DNA of 64,000 bases, taken from contig CM036755.1 in NCBI GenBank assembly GCA_020796225.1, positions 83,337,803 to 83,401,802 of the forward strand. The letters run 5' to 3'. This document shows, in pieces, positions 22,896 to 34,603 of this stretch. The translations under genes were made by a program, and so were the position numbers. Position 1 is the stretch's first letter, and the number at the start of each line of letters is the position of its first letter. The stretch comes from Arion vulgaris. Lineage: Eukaryota; Mollusca; Gastropoda; Stylommatophora; Arionidae. The notes beneath the pieces were generated by a model that had not been told where the DNA came from, ran no database searches, and saw only the letters and a list, made by a program, of their open reading frames with translations.

Positions 22896-22965
22896 TATAT
22901 ATATGTGACCCACTGTCTGTATATCTGTGCACATCTAAAGATGTTCCTAGACATTATTATAATCC
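22896..22965. other. Spacer between arrays
   Basis: Short non-repetitive stretch with a TATATATATG tract. Confidence 0.4.
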
Positions 22966-22970
22966 AACTT

Positions 22971-23430
22971 CTGACAGCTAGGAGAGACATTCTAACGTCT
23001 GGACAGAGAAGAACTGACAGCTATGAGAGACATTCTAACGTCTGTACAGAGAAGAACAACTGACAGCTATGAGAGACATTCTAACGTCTGGACATAGAAG
23101 AACATCTGACAGCTAGGAGAGACATTCTAACGTCTGGACAGAGAAGAACAACTGACAGCTATGAGAGACATTCTAACGTCTGGGCATAGAAGAACATCTG
23201 ACAGCTAGGAGAGACATTCTAACGTCTCGACATAGAAGAACAACTGACAGCTATGAGAGATATTCTAACATCTGGACAGAGAAGAACAACTGAGAGCTAT
23301 GGGATACATTCTAACGTCTGGACAGAGAAGAACAACTGACAGCTAGGAGAGACATTCTAACGTCTGGACAGAGAAGAACAACTGACAGCTATGAGATACA
23401 TTCTAACGTTTGGACAGAGAAGAACCACTG
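22971..23430. repeat. 46-bp tandem array (about 10 units)
   Basis: The unit begins CTGACAGCTATGAGAGACAT and ends GGACAGAGAAGAACAA. It alternates GCTATGAG and GCTAGGAG unit types. Confidence 0.93.
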
Positions 23431-23469
23431 ACATTGAAAATACTGGAGATTTAGTACGCGTATTCTTTT

Positions 23470-24140
23470 CTAGATTTTTTGTCCATTTTTCGTATCTTAC
23501 TTTGATCATGTTTTCTTATGTCGTCAATAGCGAATTTGTTCACTTCTAGTATCTTACTTTGATCATGTTTTGTTATGTCGTCAATAGCGAATTTGTTCAC
23601 TTCTAGTATCTTACTTTGATCATGTTTTCTTATGTCGTCAATAGTGAATTTGTTCACTTCTTGTATCTTACTTTGATCATGTTTTGTTATGTCGTCAATA
23701 GCGAATTTGTTCACTTCTTGTATCTTACTTTGATCATGTTTTGTTATGTCGTCAATAGCGAATTTGTTCACTTCTTGTATCTTACTTTGATCATGTTTTG
23801 TTATGTCGTCAATAGCGAATTTGTTCACTTCTAGTATCTTACTTTGATCATGTTTGCTTATGTCCTCAATAGTGAATTTGTTCACTTCTTGTATCTTACT
23901 TTGATCATGTTTGCTTATGTCCTCAATAATGAATTTGTTCACTTCAAGTATCTTACTTTGATCATGTTTTGTTATGTCGTCAATAGTGAATTTGTTCACT
24001 TCTTGTATCTTACTTTGATCATGTTTGCTTATGTCCTCAATTGTAAATTTGTTCACTTCTAGTATCTTACTTTGATCATGTTTTGTTATGTCGTCAATAG
24101 CGAATTTGTTCACTTCTTGTATCTTACTTTGATCATGTTT
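23470..24140. repeat. Second 57-bp tandem array (about 12 units)
   Basis: The unit contains ATCTTACTTTGATCATGTTT and GTCAATAGCGAATTTGTTCA. It is unrelated to the 16.4-22.9 kb unit despite the equal length. The minus strand reads KHDQSKIQEVNKFAIDDIT repeatedly. A degraded unit past 24340 shows that the array continued before a LINE fragment inserted. Confidence 0.94.
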
Positions 24141-24338
24141 TGTATATTGTCTGTCCCCAGGTGGATGATGGAATTGGTTGTCCACTCTTGCCGTTAGGGG
24201 TAGGAGATATAATTTTCGTTCCAGGGTTATATGAATCGCCCATATTGTGCTATATCATTGTTAATTCAGTGTGGTCTTGATGTTGTTTATCCATCTTTTT
24301 CTTTGTCTTCCCTTGGTTCTATTACCTGATCTCGTTTT
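24141..24338 (-). pseudogene. LINE C-terminal fragment inserted in the 57-bp array
   Basis: The minus strand encodes the last part of a LINE protein: GNRTKG near 24330, then a WINNIKTTL-like block and RVDNQFHHPPG at the 3' end. The same end (VDNQLYHPPG) occurs at 59.15 kb, so the family is shared. Array sequence lies on both sides (ATCATGTTTTGT on the left, ACCATGTTTTGTTATGTC on the right), which marks this as an insertion. Confidence 0.75.
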
Positions 24339-24454
24339 ATCGTACCATGTTTTGTTATGTCACTAATATCAAATTTGATAACACATTTTACTAGTGACAT
24401 GTACTGGGGAATATCCAGAACTTTGTATCAGTTTGATCAAAAAGACAAATTCTT
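24339..24454. repeat. Degraded remainder of the second 57-bp array and spacer
   Basis: CATGTTTTGTTATGTCACTA continues the array motif, then decays into single-copy DNA. Confidence 0.6.
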
Positions 24455-26558
24455 AATGTTTACACCAAGACGCTGTTGGACTAAAGGAATGTCTGATTCT
24501 CTCCCTAGTGATATATATTCTTGATGTGTACACCAAGACGTTGTTGGACTAAAGGAATGTCTGATTCTCTCCCTAGTGATATATATTCTTGATGTGTACA
24601 CCAAGACGTTGTTGGACTAAAAGAATGCCTGATTCTCTCCCTAGTGATATATATTCTTGATGTGTACACCAAGACATTGTTGGACTAAAGGAATGCCTGA
24701 TTCTCTCCCTAGTGATATATATTCTTAATGTGTACACCAAGACGTTGTTGGACTAAAGGAATGTCTGATTCTCTCCCTAGTGATATATATTCTTGAAGTG
24801 TACACCAAGACATTGTTGGACTAAAGGAATGCCTGATTCTCTCCCTAGTGATATATATTCTTAATGTGCACACCAAGACGTTGTTGGACTAAAGGAATGC
24901 CTGATTCTCTCCCTAGTGATATATATTCTTGATGTGTACACCAAGACGTTGTTGGACTAAAGGAATGTCTGATTCTCTCCCTAGTGATATATATTCTTGA
25001 TGCGTACACCAAGACGTTGTTGGACTAAAGGAATGTCTGATTCTCTCCCTAGTGATATATATTCTTAATGTGTACACCAAGACGTTGTTGGACTAAAGGA
25101 ATGCCTGATTCTCTCCCTATCGATATATATTCTTAATGTGTACACCAAGACGTTGTTGAACTAAAGGAATGCCTGATTCTCTCCCTAGTGATATTTATTC
25201 TTGATGTGCACACCAAGACGTTGTTGGACTAAAGGCATGTCTGATTCTCTCCCTAGTGATATATATTCTTGATGTGTACACCAAGACGTTGTTGGACTAA
25301 AGGCATGTCTGATTCTCTCCCTAGTGATATATATTCTTGATGTGTACACCAAGACGTTGTTGGACTAAAGGAATGCCTGATTCTCTCCCTAGTGATATAT
25401 ATTCTTGATGTGTACACCAAGACGTTGTTGGACTAAAGGAATGCCTGATTCTCTCCCTAGTGATATTTATTCTTGATGTGCACACCAAGACGTTGTTGGA
25501 CTAAAGGCATGTCTGATTCTCTCCCTAGTGATATATATTCTTGATGTGTACACCAAGACGTTGTTGGACTAAAGGAATGCCTGATTCTCTCCCTAGTGAT
25601 ATATATTCTTGATGTGTACACCAAGACGTTGTTGGACTAAAGGAATGCCTGATTCTCTCCCTAGTGATATATATTCTTGATGTGCACACCAAGACGTTGT
25701 TGGACTAAAGGAATGCCTGATTCTCTCCCTAGTGATATATATTCTTGATGTGTACACCAAGACGTTGTTGGACTAAAGGAATGTGTGATTCTCTCCCTAG
25801 TGATATATATTCTTGATGTGTACACCAAGACGTTGTTGGACTAAAGGCATGTCTGATTCTCTCCCTAGTGATATATATTCTTGATGCGTACACCAAGACG
25901 TTGTTGGACTAAAGGAATGTCTGATTCTCTCCCTAGTGATATATATTCTTGATGTGTACACCAAGACGTTGTTGGACTAAAGGAATGTCTGATTCTCCCT
26001 AGTGATATATATTCTTGATGTGCACACCAAGACGTTGTTGGACTAAAGGAATGCCTGATTCTCTCCCTAGCGATATATATTCTTAATGTGCACACCAAGA
26101 CGTTGTTGGACTAAAGGAATGCCTTATTCTCTCCCTAGCGATATATATTCTTAATGTTCACACCAAGACGTTGTTGGGCTAAAAGAATGCCTGATTCTCT
26201 CCCTAGTGATATATATTCTTGATGTGCACACCAAGACGTTGTTGGACTAAAGGAATGCCTGATTCTCTCCCTAGTGATATATATTCTTGATGTGCACACC
26301 AAGACGTTGTTGGACTAAAGGAATGTCTGATTCTCTTCCTAGTGATATATATTCTTGAGGTGTACACCAAGACGTTGTTGGACTAAAGGAATGCCTGATT
26401 CTCTCCCTAGTGATATATATTCTTGATGTGCACACCAAGACGTTGTTGGACTAAAGGAATGTCTGATTCTCTCCCTAGTGATATATATATTCTTGATGTG
26501 TACACCAAGACGTTGTTGGACTAAAGGAATGTCTGATTCTCTCTCTAGTGATATATAT
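24455..26558. repeat. 68-bp tandem array (about 31 units)
   Basis: The unit begins GGACTAAAGGAATGTCTGAT and contains TCTCTCCCTAGTGATATATA and CACCAAGACGTTGTT. Units vary at a few sites (GTACACC/GCACACC, TGTCTG/TGCCTG). One unit lacks CT and one has an extra AT. Confidence 0.97.
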
Positions 26559-27310
26559 TACAATTAACTCTAAATTCGGGTAAGACTCACCTGAATGGTG
26601 ACGGGAAATGAAGAAAACGAAAACAAGCCTTCAAACAAAAATGCAATTGGAAGAGCCATATTGTGCGTTATAATTACATCTGATGTTATATCGAGTGTAT
26701 TAAAAGCAAATAAAACCTGTTTTGACAGACTTACATTTTTAGCTGCCAGGGTCACAACCTCCTGGAGGACAGTCTGCAAATGAACTAACCCCATTGAATA
26801 TGTCGTCCTGAAGAGAGATATACATGCTCATTAGTTTCTACACATTTGTGTTGGTTAGTTTTCATAAATTGATCACCAAATATACTATTGTTCTTATAAA
26901 GGGTGTTTGTAAAGTTTCACAGCACTTCATATGTAGAACAAATGTGAAAACAAAGTACATACAGTTCATTTTTGTTCTCCACGTTTGATATATTTTTTTC
27001 CTCAGTCCTTTAGTCCTCTGAAAATAGTGTTTATGTATTCAATGTTGTCCTTTAGATAAACTTTTGTATCTTTTGTAGCTTATACAGAAGTTCGTTTAGT
27101 TTTTCTTTCTGTGATGTTTCATTATTCATTAATTGACAATTTATCATATTCCAGTAGTCTTGAGATATGTTTTCTGTAAGTAGAATGCCTCTCCATGTCA
27201 CTGCATAATTGCCAACTTAATATATATACATTTCATCTGTGTGACGATACTGTCCTTTCTGATTATAAAATAAACTGGCAGGAAAAGTTCAAGTAGTAGA
27301 AGTCTCACAA
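26559..27310. other. No recognisable feature
   Basis: AT-rich DNA. Two overlapping short frames around 26570-26794 on both strands show no motif. Confidence 0.4.
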
Positions 27311-27317
27311 GACAAAT

Positions 27318-27700
27318 ATTCCAAGCGCAACACCTGTTCAGAAGTACCAAATGAGATGAGATGGTCACGTTGCTCTGATGCCTGATAAACGCATTCCAAA
27401 ACTGTTGATGTATGGTGAACTTGAAGGGCAGACTTCTGTGTGGACAGAAAACGTTAAAGACACTTTCAAGTGTTCTGAAATCTTCGATATAGACATCAGT
27501 GCTAGGAATTCTTCAAGATAGCTAAATGTGGTGCTGTAACAACACAAGCGGAACCCCATAGCTGAGAATCATCGTCCGTTTAGGCACAAAGAAAACGAGC
27601 TGCGTGAAAGAGAGACACACAACACGCACATGTCTAATCTTGATCATGTATCATTGTGTTCTAGTTGCACTCTAAGTCACTTCGCACGACCAGACAGTGC
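27318..27700 (+). pseudogene. LINE C-terminal remnant
   Basis: The plus strand keeps MRWSGHVALMPDKRIPKLLM (about 27355-27415), then YGELEGQTSVW and a VKDTFK block. This is the usual region after a LINE RT (WxGHV, then RIPK, then the Y/F-GEL motif). Stops follow near 27520. The region beyond resembles the end of such proteins (HFARPDSAAANV) but is weak. Confidence 0.7.
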
Positions 27701-27734
27701 AGCTGCCAACGTCTGAGACTATTGTCATCATCGC

Positions 27735-27900
27735 TTGCGATAACGCTATTATAATAATTATTATGTTCTGAGGTACATAAAGATAACGCTTATAATCTGC
27801 ATATTTTGACAATCGTCCAGTATTAATATTCTGAGGTACATAAGATACGCTATAATCTACTCATATTTTGACAGTCGTCAGTATAATATTGGTGGTTTCG
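27735..27900. repeat. Short diverged tandem duplication
   Basis: ATTCTGAGGTACATAA and the following GATAACGCT/GATACGCT and ATTTTGACA recur at about 60-bp spacing. Confidence 0.7.
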
Positions 27901-27949
27901 GATTCATTTAATTATTGCTTTCTATTGTAGAACGAGTAACTGGTCCATC

Positions 27950-28680
27950 CGGTTTCTTGCCTCTAGTACCTTCGTTGTTCAGTAAGACTGATGTATCATT
28001 TCCTGGTATCTTGTTTCTCGTCTCTAGTATCTTCATTGTTCAGTAAGACTGATGTATCATTTCCTGGTATCTTGTTTCTTGTCTCTAGTATCTTCATTGT
28101 TCAGTAAGACTGATGTATCATTTCCTGTTATCTTGTTTCTTGTCTCTAGTACCTTCATTGTTCAGTAAGACTGATGTATCATTTCCTGTTATCTTGTTTC
28201 TCGTCTCTAGTATCTTCATTGTTCAGTAAGACTGATGTATCATTTCCTGGTATCTTGTTTCTCGTCTCTAGTATCTTCATTGTTCAGTAAGACTGATGTA
28301 TCATTTCCTGGTATCCTGTTTCTCGTCTCTAGTAACTTCATTGTTCAGTAAGACTGATGTATCATTTCCTGGTATCTTGTTTCTCGTCTCTAGTACCTTC
28401 ATTGTTCAGTAAGACTGATGTATCATTTCCTGGTATCTTGTTTCTCGTCTCTAGTAACTTCATTGTTCAGTAAGACTGATGTATCATTTCCTGGTATCTT
28501 GTTTCTCGTCTCTAGTACCTTCATTGTTCAGTAAGACTGATGTATCATTTCCTGGTATCTTGTTTCTCGTCTCTAGTAACTTCATTGTTCAGTAAGACTG
28601 ATGTATCATTTCCTGTTATCTTGTTTCTCGTCTCTAGTACCTTCATTGTTCAGTAAGACTGATGTATCATTTCTTGGTAT
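27950..28680. repeat. 61-bp tandem array (about 12 units)
   Basis: The unit begins TTCATTGTTCAGTAAGACTG and contains ATCATTTCCTGGTATCTTG. Main variants are CTCTAGTATC, CTCTAGTACC and CTCTAGTAAC. Confidence 0.96.
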
Positions 28681-28840
28681 CCCACCGAAAGACAATGTCG
28701 GCTGTACGGACAATTTGCGTTAGTTGTAGAATTCAGAAAGTAGAACATGTTTATCCGAAATAATTTTGAACTGAAGTTCATGTAATCGCTATTTTGTATC
28801 AGTCAAAAATACAACATTTGGATATTTATCTTGCTGTATA
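28681..28840. other. Unassigned DNA
   Basis: Left flank of the 45-bp-repeat element. It shows no similarity to the left flank of the 40.7-kb copy. Confidence 0.4.
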
Positions 28841-28975
28841 ATATCTCTTTCACTATTGTATAACTGTAGTTGAGTCTGTACTTTAATATCTCTTTCACTA
28901 TTGTATAACTGTAGTTGAGTCTGTACTTTAATATCTCTTTCACTATTTTATAACTGTAGTTCACTCCGTACTTTA
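28841..28975. repeat. Three copies of the 45-bp repeat
   Basis: ATATCTCTTTCACTATTGTA units identical to those of the large array at 40.7-44.5 kb, ending in the same flank (CTTTACAAGGAATTTGTTCT). Confidence 0.93.
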
Positions 28976-29255
28976 CAAGGAATTTGTTCTGTCACATACT
29001 TCAGGGGAATGCAAAACATATTAATTAGACATTTAATCATAGTCCCACAGTTAATTATAATTGCGTATATATAATCATTTCTCACACTTAATCACAACAT
29101 AGTCTGCTACTAACAAAAACTACGACAAGTATATTAGTTTACCTCCTCCTTGTTCCCTCTGCGGGAATGTGCTGCAAAGTAAAATATGGAAATACATTTA
29201 CTTACTAAATAGATTGAAGGACATTTGTACTCATGGCAACGTGTTTTTATTTATC
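28976..29255. repeat. Dispersed repeat D45, copy A
   Basis: Matches 44.46-44.96 kb and part of 33.8-34.0 kb. Shared words include TCTGTCACATACTT, ACATAGTCTGCTACTAACAA, TAGATTGAAGGACATTTGTA and CATGGCAACG. It lacks an internal segment of about 240 bp that is present in the other copies. Confidence 0.88.
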
Positions 29256-29611
29256 TAGACCATAGATTCCCAAACTTTTTGGGGCCAGCACCCCTTTGGA
29301 AGACACACATTTTGTAACACCCACCCTTCCCCTCGCCCCCTTCCCCTAAACAATATTTTTCTACATTGAAGCCGTCTGATATTTTCGACATAAATAGCAA
29401 CTAAATAAGGGTCCAAGGATTGACTTCATTGCACCGGTTTTTCCCATATGGTTCCACACCTGTCGATAGAGATGACATACCATCTGCCAAGAGCATTGCA
29501 CAAAGCACAAACTCCGTAGCTCATGCAACAATCCTAGGGATCTCATGAAAAAATTGCACATGTATCTTGGTCCGTATTGGAAACCACAACCTTTAATATG
29601 ACAGTCGAACG

Positions 29612-30222
29612 ACTTGACCACTTCTCGTCATTGAGACATCCAAATAACAACTAATGGTACACGACTGCTTATGTTGTCTACTTGACCACTTCTCGTCATT
29701 GAGACACCCAAATAACAACTAATGGTACACGACTGCTTATGTTGTCTACTTGACCACTTCTCGTCATTGAGACACCCAAATAACAACTAATGGTACACGA
29801 CTGCTTATGTTGTCTACTTGACCACTTCTCGTCATTGAGACACCCAAATAACAACTAATGGTACACGACTGCTTATGTTGTCTACTTGACCACTTCTCGT
29901 CATTGAGACACCCAAATAACAACTAATGGTACACGACTGCTTATGTTGTCTACTTGACCACTTCTCGTCATTGAGACACCCAAATAACAACTAATGGTAC
30001 ACGACTGCTTATGTTGTCTACTTGACCACTTCTCGTCATTGAGATACCCAAATAACAACTAATGGTACACGACTGCTTATGTTGTCTACTTGACCACTTC
30101 TCGTCATTGAGACACCCAAATAACAACTAATGGTACACGACTGCTTATGTTGTCTACTTGACCACTTCTCGTCATTGAGACACCCAAATAACAACTAATG
30201 GTACACGACTGCTTATGTTGTA
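29612..30222. repeat. 68-bp tandem array (9 units)
   Basis: The unit begins CTTGACCACTTCTCGTCATT and contains AATAACAACTAATGGTACAC. Units are almost identical, suggesting recent amplification. It is unrelated to the other 68-bp array. Confidence 0.97.
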
Positions 30223-30479
30223 AAATTATTGAAAAATGTAGTGGCCAATATATGCTTCATCTTGAATACAGTTATTGTTATACAGATTTGGATGAAACGT
30301 AACCCATATGTAAAGATTGTAAAGTGTATGCTCGAATAACATTATGCACTTTCATACAATGGTTTAACTATGAAAATTAGGAATAACATATTAAGAGATT
30401 GCATGGCATTGGTAAGAATATTATTGTAATCATTAAAACACTTTCGAATTTACAAAGTAAAAATACAAAGAAAATATTA
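30223..30479. other. hAT 3' region or unassigned
   Basis: No motif. It lies between the 68-bp array and the end of the hAT coding remnant. Confidence 0.35.
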
Positions 30480-31195
30480 CAAATTAATGTGAAGAATGAG
30501 CATGATGCATTCTTAAAAGTTTGTTAATATCAGGTACAATTTTCTTTTTAAAAAGTCTTAAACAGCCACGATCAATTATGTGAAATCGGTTCCTATTCTT
30601 AGATAGTAAATTCGCTACAGCACTAAACCCACGCTCAGTCAAATAAGATCAAAATGCAATTAAAAATCTCTGAAATATTTTCCATAATCCATGGTACAAT
30701 GTCAGAATGGATTTTTGAAGCCAGAACTCTTGTTATCCACTTTTGAATTTGATTTTTACTTCTTCGTTTGTTGTGAGTTCTATAAGTTCCACTTCTAAAT
30801 TTGATGATTCTGCTGTGTTTGCCTGTGAGAAAGGATAACCCAATTTGGTATATTCATGTTTAAAATCGCTGATTGAAATCAGCATGGAGAACCTCCAAGT
30901 GTTGGCAGTATGAAAATAAATCATCCTTTTTGAGAGACACTGCAGATAAATTTAAAAGTGGCTATATTCCCTCGGCCTAGATTCCGATTGAATGGTCGAG
31001 TTTCCCATCAAAGCGGCAATAATGTTTTTCGTTTTAATTAAATTCAAATCATCCCCTTATAATTGTAGATTGACTTCATTAAATAGTTTATAGAGGATTG
31101 ACAAATAAGTGATGTCATTTTTGGATGCAATCAGGTTGGTCCGCAATGGTCCGCTTTGGTGCTGCAAAGAGAGCAACGTCCTATAAAGAATACGC
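30480..31195 (-). pseudogene. hAT transposase C-terminal (dimerisation) region, ZBED5-like
   Basis: The minus strand encodes RTNLIASKNDITYLSILYKL, FNEVNLQL, then the VELIELTTNEEVKIKFKSG block, FWLQ, LYHGLWKI, LTERGFSAVANLLSKNRNRF and IIDRGCLRLF. The ERGFS...NR order is the hATC hallmark, needed for transposase dimers. Several stops and frame changes interrupt it (about 31055, 30915, 30730 and 30640), and the DDE catalytic part upstream is missing. Domesticated relatives exist in vertebrates, but the stops rule that out here. Confidence 0.85.
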
Positions 31196-31200
31196 ACATT

Positions 31201-32775
31201 GATGATGATGACTATGCGGTTGGTAGGTTTTATGTCCATGTTCTCCAGCACTAAGTCTTTGTTTGGCGGGCAGTAGATGATGATGACTATGCGGTTGGTA
31301 GGTTTTATGTCCATGTTCTCCAGCACTAAGTCTTTGTTTGGCGGGCAGTAGATGATGATGACTATGCGGTTGGTAGGTTTTATGTCCATGTTCTCCAGCA
31401 CTAAGTCTTTGTTTGGCGGGCAGTAGATGATGATGACTATGCGGTTGGTAGGTTTTATGTCCATGTTCTCCAGCACTAAGTCTTTGTTTGGCGGGCAGTA
31501 GATGATGATGACTATGCGGTTGGTAGGTTTTATGTCCATGTTCTCCAGCACTAAGTCTTTGTTTGGCGGGCAGTAGATGATGATGACTATGCGGTTGGTA
31601 GGTTTTATGTCCATGTTCTCCAGCACTAAGTCTTTGTTTGGCGGGCAGTAGATGATGATGACTATGCGGTTGGTAGGTATTATGTTCATGTTCTCCAGCA
31701 CTAAGTCTTTGTTTGGCGGGCAGTAGATGATGATGACTATGCGGTTGGTAGGTTTTATGTCCATGTTCTCCAGCACTAAGTCTTTGTTTGGCGGGCAGTA
31801 GATGATGATGACTATGCGGTTGGTAGGTATTATGTTCATGTTCTCCAGCACTAAGTCTTTGTTTGGCGGGCAGTAGATGATGATGACTATGCGGTTGGTA
31901 GGTATTATGTCCATGTTCTCCAGCACTAAGTCTTTGTTTGGCGGGCAGTAGATGATGATGACTATGCGGTTGGTAGGTTTTATGTCCATGTTCTCCAGCA
32001 CTAAGTCTTTGTTTGGCGGGCAGTAGATGATGATGACTATGCGGTTGGTAGGTTTTATGTCCATGTTCTCCAGCACTAAGTCTTTGTTTGGCGGGCAGTA
32101 GATGATGATGACTATGCGGTTGGTAGGTTTTATGTTCATGTTCTCCAGCACTAAGTCTTTGTTTGGCGGGCAGTAGATGATGATGACTATGCGGTTGGTA
32201 GGTTTTATGTCCATGTTCTCCAGCACTAAGTCTTTGTTTGGCGGGCAGTAGATGATGATGACTATGCGGTTGGTAGGTTTTATGTCCATGTTCTCCAGCA
32301 CTAAGTCTTTGTTTGGCGGGCAGTAGATGATGATGACTATGCGGTTGGTAGGTTTTATGTTCATGTTCTCCAGCACTAAGTCTTTGTTTGGCGGGCAGTA
32401 GATGATGATGACTATGCGGTTGGTAGGTTTTATGTCCATGTTCTCCAGCACTAAGTCTTTGTTTGGCGGGCAGTAGGTGATGATGACTATGCGGTTGGTA
32501 GGTTTTATGTCCATGTTCTCCAGCACTAAGTCTTTGTTTGGCGGGCAGTAGATGATGATGACTATGCGGTTGGTAGGTTTTATGTCCATGTTCTCCAGCA
32601 CTAAGTCTTTGTTTGGCGGGCAGTAGATGATGATGACTATGCGGTTGGTAGGTTTTATGTTCATGTTCTCCAGCACTAAGTCTTTGTTTGGCGGGCAGTA
32701 GATGATGATGACTATGCGGTTGGTAGGTTTTATGTCCATGTTCTCCAGCACTAAGTCTTTATTTGGCGGGCAGTA
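31201..32775. repeat. 75-bp tandem array (about 21 units), from a LINE endonuclease domain
   Basis: The unit begins GATGATGATGACTATGCGGT and contains CCAGCACTAAGTCTTTGTTT. Starts at 31201, 31276 and so on give a 75-bp period. The minus strand codes a 25-residue unit (IYCPPNKDLVLENMDIKPT plus NRIVII) with no stop. The single-copy sequence just upstream (32776-33075, minus) reads an AP-endonuclease domain straight into the first unit (STRIYNIYCPPNKDL). Units are nearly identical; N/D and K/I changes mark a few. Confidence 0.96.
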
Positions 32776-33075
32776 GATGTTATAAATTCGAGTGCTCCCA
32801 ATTATGGTTGTTGCGTCTATCCCTACAATTTCCGACTGTTTACTAGCGCATATTGCTATTTCTTGACATGCAATCTCGTTTCAGGCGAGAATCAGGACTC
32901 CACCTTTGGGTCCTTCCGTGTCTAGTCGGAAGGTATGGTATCCTCTAATGGGAAATCTGTGGCTAGAGTTCAGGTGCGTCTCTTGTATGCATGCTATGTC
33001 TATCTGCTCCTGTTGTAGATATTTTGTTAATGGGACCTTCTTCTTTAGTACTCCTGCATTCCACTGCATTATGTT
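32776..33075 (-). pseudogene. LINE apurinic-type endonuclease domain, N-terminal part
   Basis: The minus strand starts MQWNAGVLKKKVPLTKYL and holds QIDIACIQETHL, where the Glu is a catalytic residue of the APE-like family, then FPIRGYHTFR and KGGVLILA. A TGA follows (about 32880), then in frame AICASKQSEIVGIDATT and IYNIYCPP. In LINEs this domain nicks the target strand. The GDFN-type motif that should follow NRIVI is not seen; the 75-bp array replaces it. RT is absent, so the fragment is inactive. Confidence 0.88.
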
Positions 33076-33545
33076 GAATGTTCTATGATTTGCTTCACTA
33101 GTGTTTGTCCCTGCTAACTGTCCCTGGCTCGAGGCTTGGATCGATCACTCCTGCCGTCTGTCGAAACTTGAGTTGACACGTCTCTTTTTTCGTATACTAG
33201 TCGATGTCGTCGTAAAACGAATTGCACTGCACATTGTGCACCCGTCTTCTGCGGCGTTTCTGTCAGACTGCCCACCTTTAGCCTTAATTTATTATCCTAC
33301 AAGGCAGCAGGTTGGACTCGCTCTTAGTCCATCACCACGCGGTGCGATACCTATCGATAACAGGTCACACTATTTTCCGATACGGCACCGGCACGTCCAA
33401 TGCCACAATGTACGGTCAGGCGTTTGCTCTGATCATACATACACAAACACGAACACTAATTAGCACATTCTATCCGCTTATAGTCGACAGAAACCGCGTC
33501 AATCACACCGCAATCACAAGAAATCGCGCACAGTTTATCCGTTAG
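33076..33545. other. Probable LINE 5' region, unassigned
   Basis: More GC-rich than its surroundings. It lies just upstream of the LINE start codon on the minus strand, so it may be 5' UTR or a decayed ORF1. I see no zinc knuckle or other motif. Confidence 0.35.
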
Positions 33546-33549
33546 GAAT

Positions 33550-34015
33550 TTTCAAACCGCCATGTTGGCGACCCGGAAGCCGAACCCGTCTGATATCAAG
33601 TAGTAGCATGTCCCTTGCGAAACGTCGCATTTATCACAGCCAGCATAAAAAGTTCTCTGTCTCTTGCAAGTTATCCGGCCTCTTCTCGGGTCATGGTCAA
33701 AGTTTCTTTGATGTCCGCTGCCACCTTCGTCTTGGTCGTCCCATACTTCAGGAACCATGCCTTTTATTACCTTTCTCTCCAAACCGCTGAAGCCGTAGCC
33801 ACACAGTTAATCATAATTGAGTATATAATCATTATCTCACACTTAATCACATCATAGTCTGCTACTAACAAACATTACTACAAGTATATTAGTTTACCAT
33901 CTCCAGTTTTTGAACGTAAACGTCCTGCAAAATAAAATATGGAAATACATTTACTTGCTAATATAGATAGAAGCACATTTGTATTCATGGCAACGAATGT
34001 TATGTCTAGATGCAT
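33550..34015. repeat. Dispersed repeat D45, copy B (without the 45-bp array)
   Basis: Matches copy C over ATCAAGTAGTAGCATGTCCC, GCAAGTTATCCGGCCTCTTC and TTAATCATAATTGAGTATAT through CATGGCAACG. On the minus strand the left part has a GRPRRRW-like string, so it may include a decayed LINE 3' end. The 45-bp repeats are absent here. Confidence 0.8.
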
Positions 34016-34027
34016 ATCCACTATACG

Positions 34028-34200
34028 GTGCTCGGTAGTGTAGTAGTTAGAGCATATATTCGTAGACGAAAGATCATATTATCAGATTCCACTGATGGTG
34101 TGGAATTATTTCCAACTGGATCAGATCTTAGTTTGATAAGGACGTCGTTTAAATACCGTTGCAAGTAAATGTGAGTGGCATCTTGTTAACCATCTTGAGT
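34028..34200 (+). mobile_element. tRNA-derived SINE head (diverged)
   Basis: GGTAGTGTAGTAGTTAGAGC is A-box-like and GATTCCACTGATGG is a decayed B box. It directly follows D45 copy B; a similar but more decayed block follows copy C at 44968. Confidence 0.55.
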
Positions 34201-34289
34201 CATTGGTCAATGAAAAATACTGACCTAACACGGTATTCCTAAATGCACTTTATGGTTTTAAATATAACTTAGTTGTACTGTCTAATACT

Positions 34290-34603
34290 TCCACTACTTC
34301 TACTACTATTACAATTACGTCTACTACTACTACAATTACGTCTACTACTACTACTACAATTACGTCTACTACTACTACTACTACTACTACAATTACGTCT
34401 ACTACTACTACAATTACGTCTACTACTACTACTACAATTACGTCTACTACTACTACTACTACTACAATTACGTCTACTACTACTACAATTACGTCTACTA
34501 CTACTACAATTACGTCTACTACTACTACTACAATTACGTCTACTACTACTACAATTACGTCTACTACTACTACTACAATTACGTCTACTACTACTACTAC
34601 AGT
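34290..34603. repeat. TAC-rich minisatellite, part 1
   Basis: Repeats of ACAATTACGTC followed by a variable number of TAC/TACT triplets. The same array resumes at 35031 and 39511 after two insertions. Frames coding poly-Val/Leu/Ser are by-products. Confidence 0.95.

Larger units (their letters stand above)
29258..31200 (-). mobile_element. hAT-type DNA transposon remnant
   Basis: The left edge (29263-29345) reads ATTCCCAAACTTTTTGGGGC followed by CACCCCTTTGGAAGAC, like the subterminal region of ZBED-related hAT elements. A hAT transposase C-terminus lies at 30480-31150 on the minus strand. A 68-bp array (29612-30222) sits in its 3' region. The right end is lost against the 75-bp LINE-derived array. 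Target duplications could not be set. Confidence 0.65.

Noticed and set aside
16364..22990. Long frames on both strands (up to about 800 codons) across the 57-bp array
   Set aside because: The period is 19 codons, so any stop-free unit gives an endless frame. Several frames overlap on both strands and none has a domain or plausible start.
23470..24140. Relationship between the two 57-bp arrays
   Set aside because: The units share length but no sequence.
31057..32751. 564-codon minus-strand frame as a host gene
   Set aside because: It consists of 21 copies of a 75-bp LINE endonuclease segment fused to a hAT remnant.
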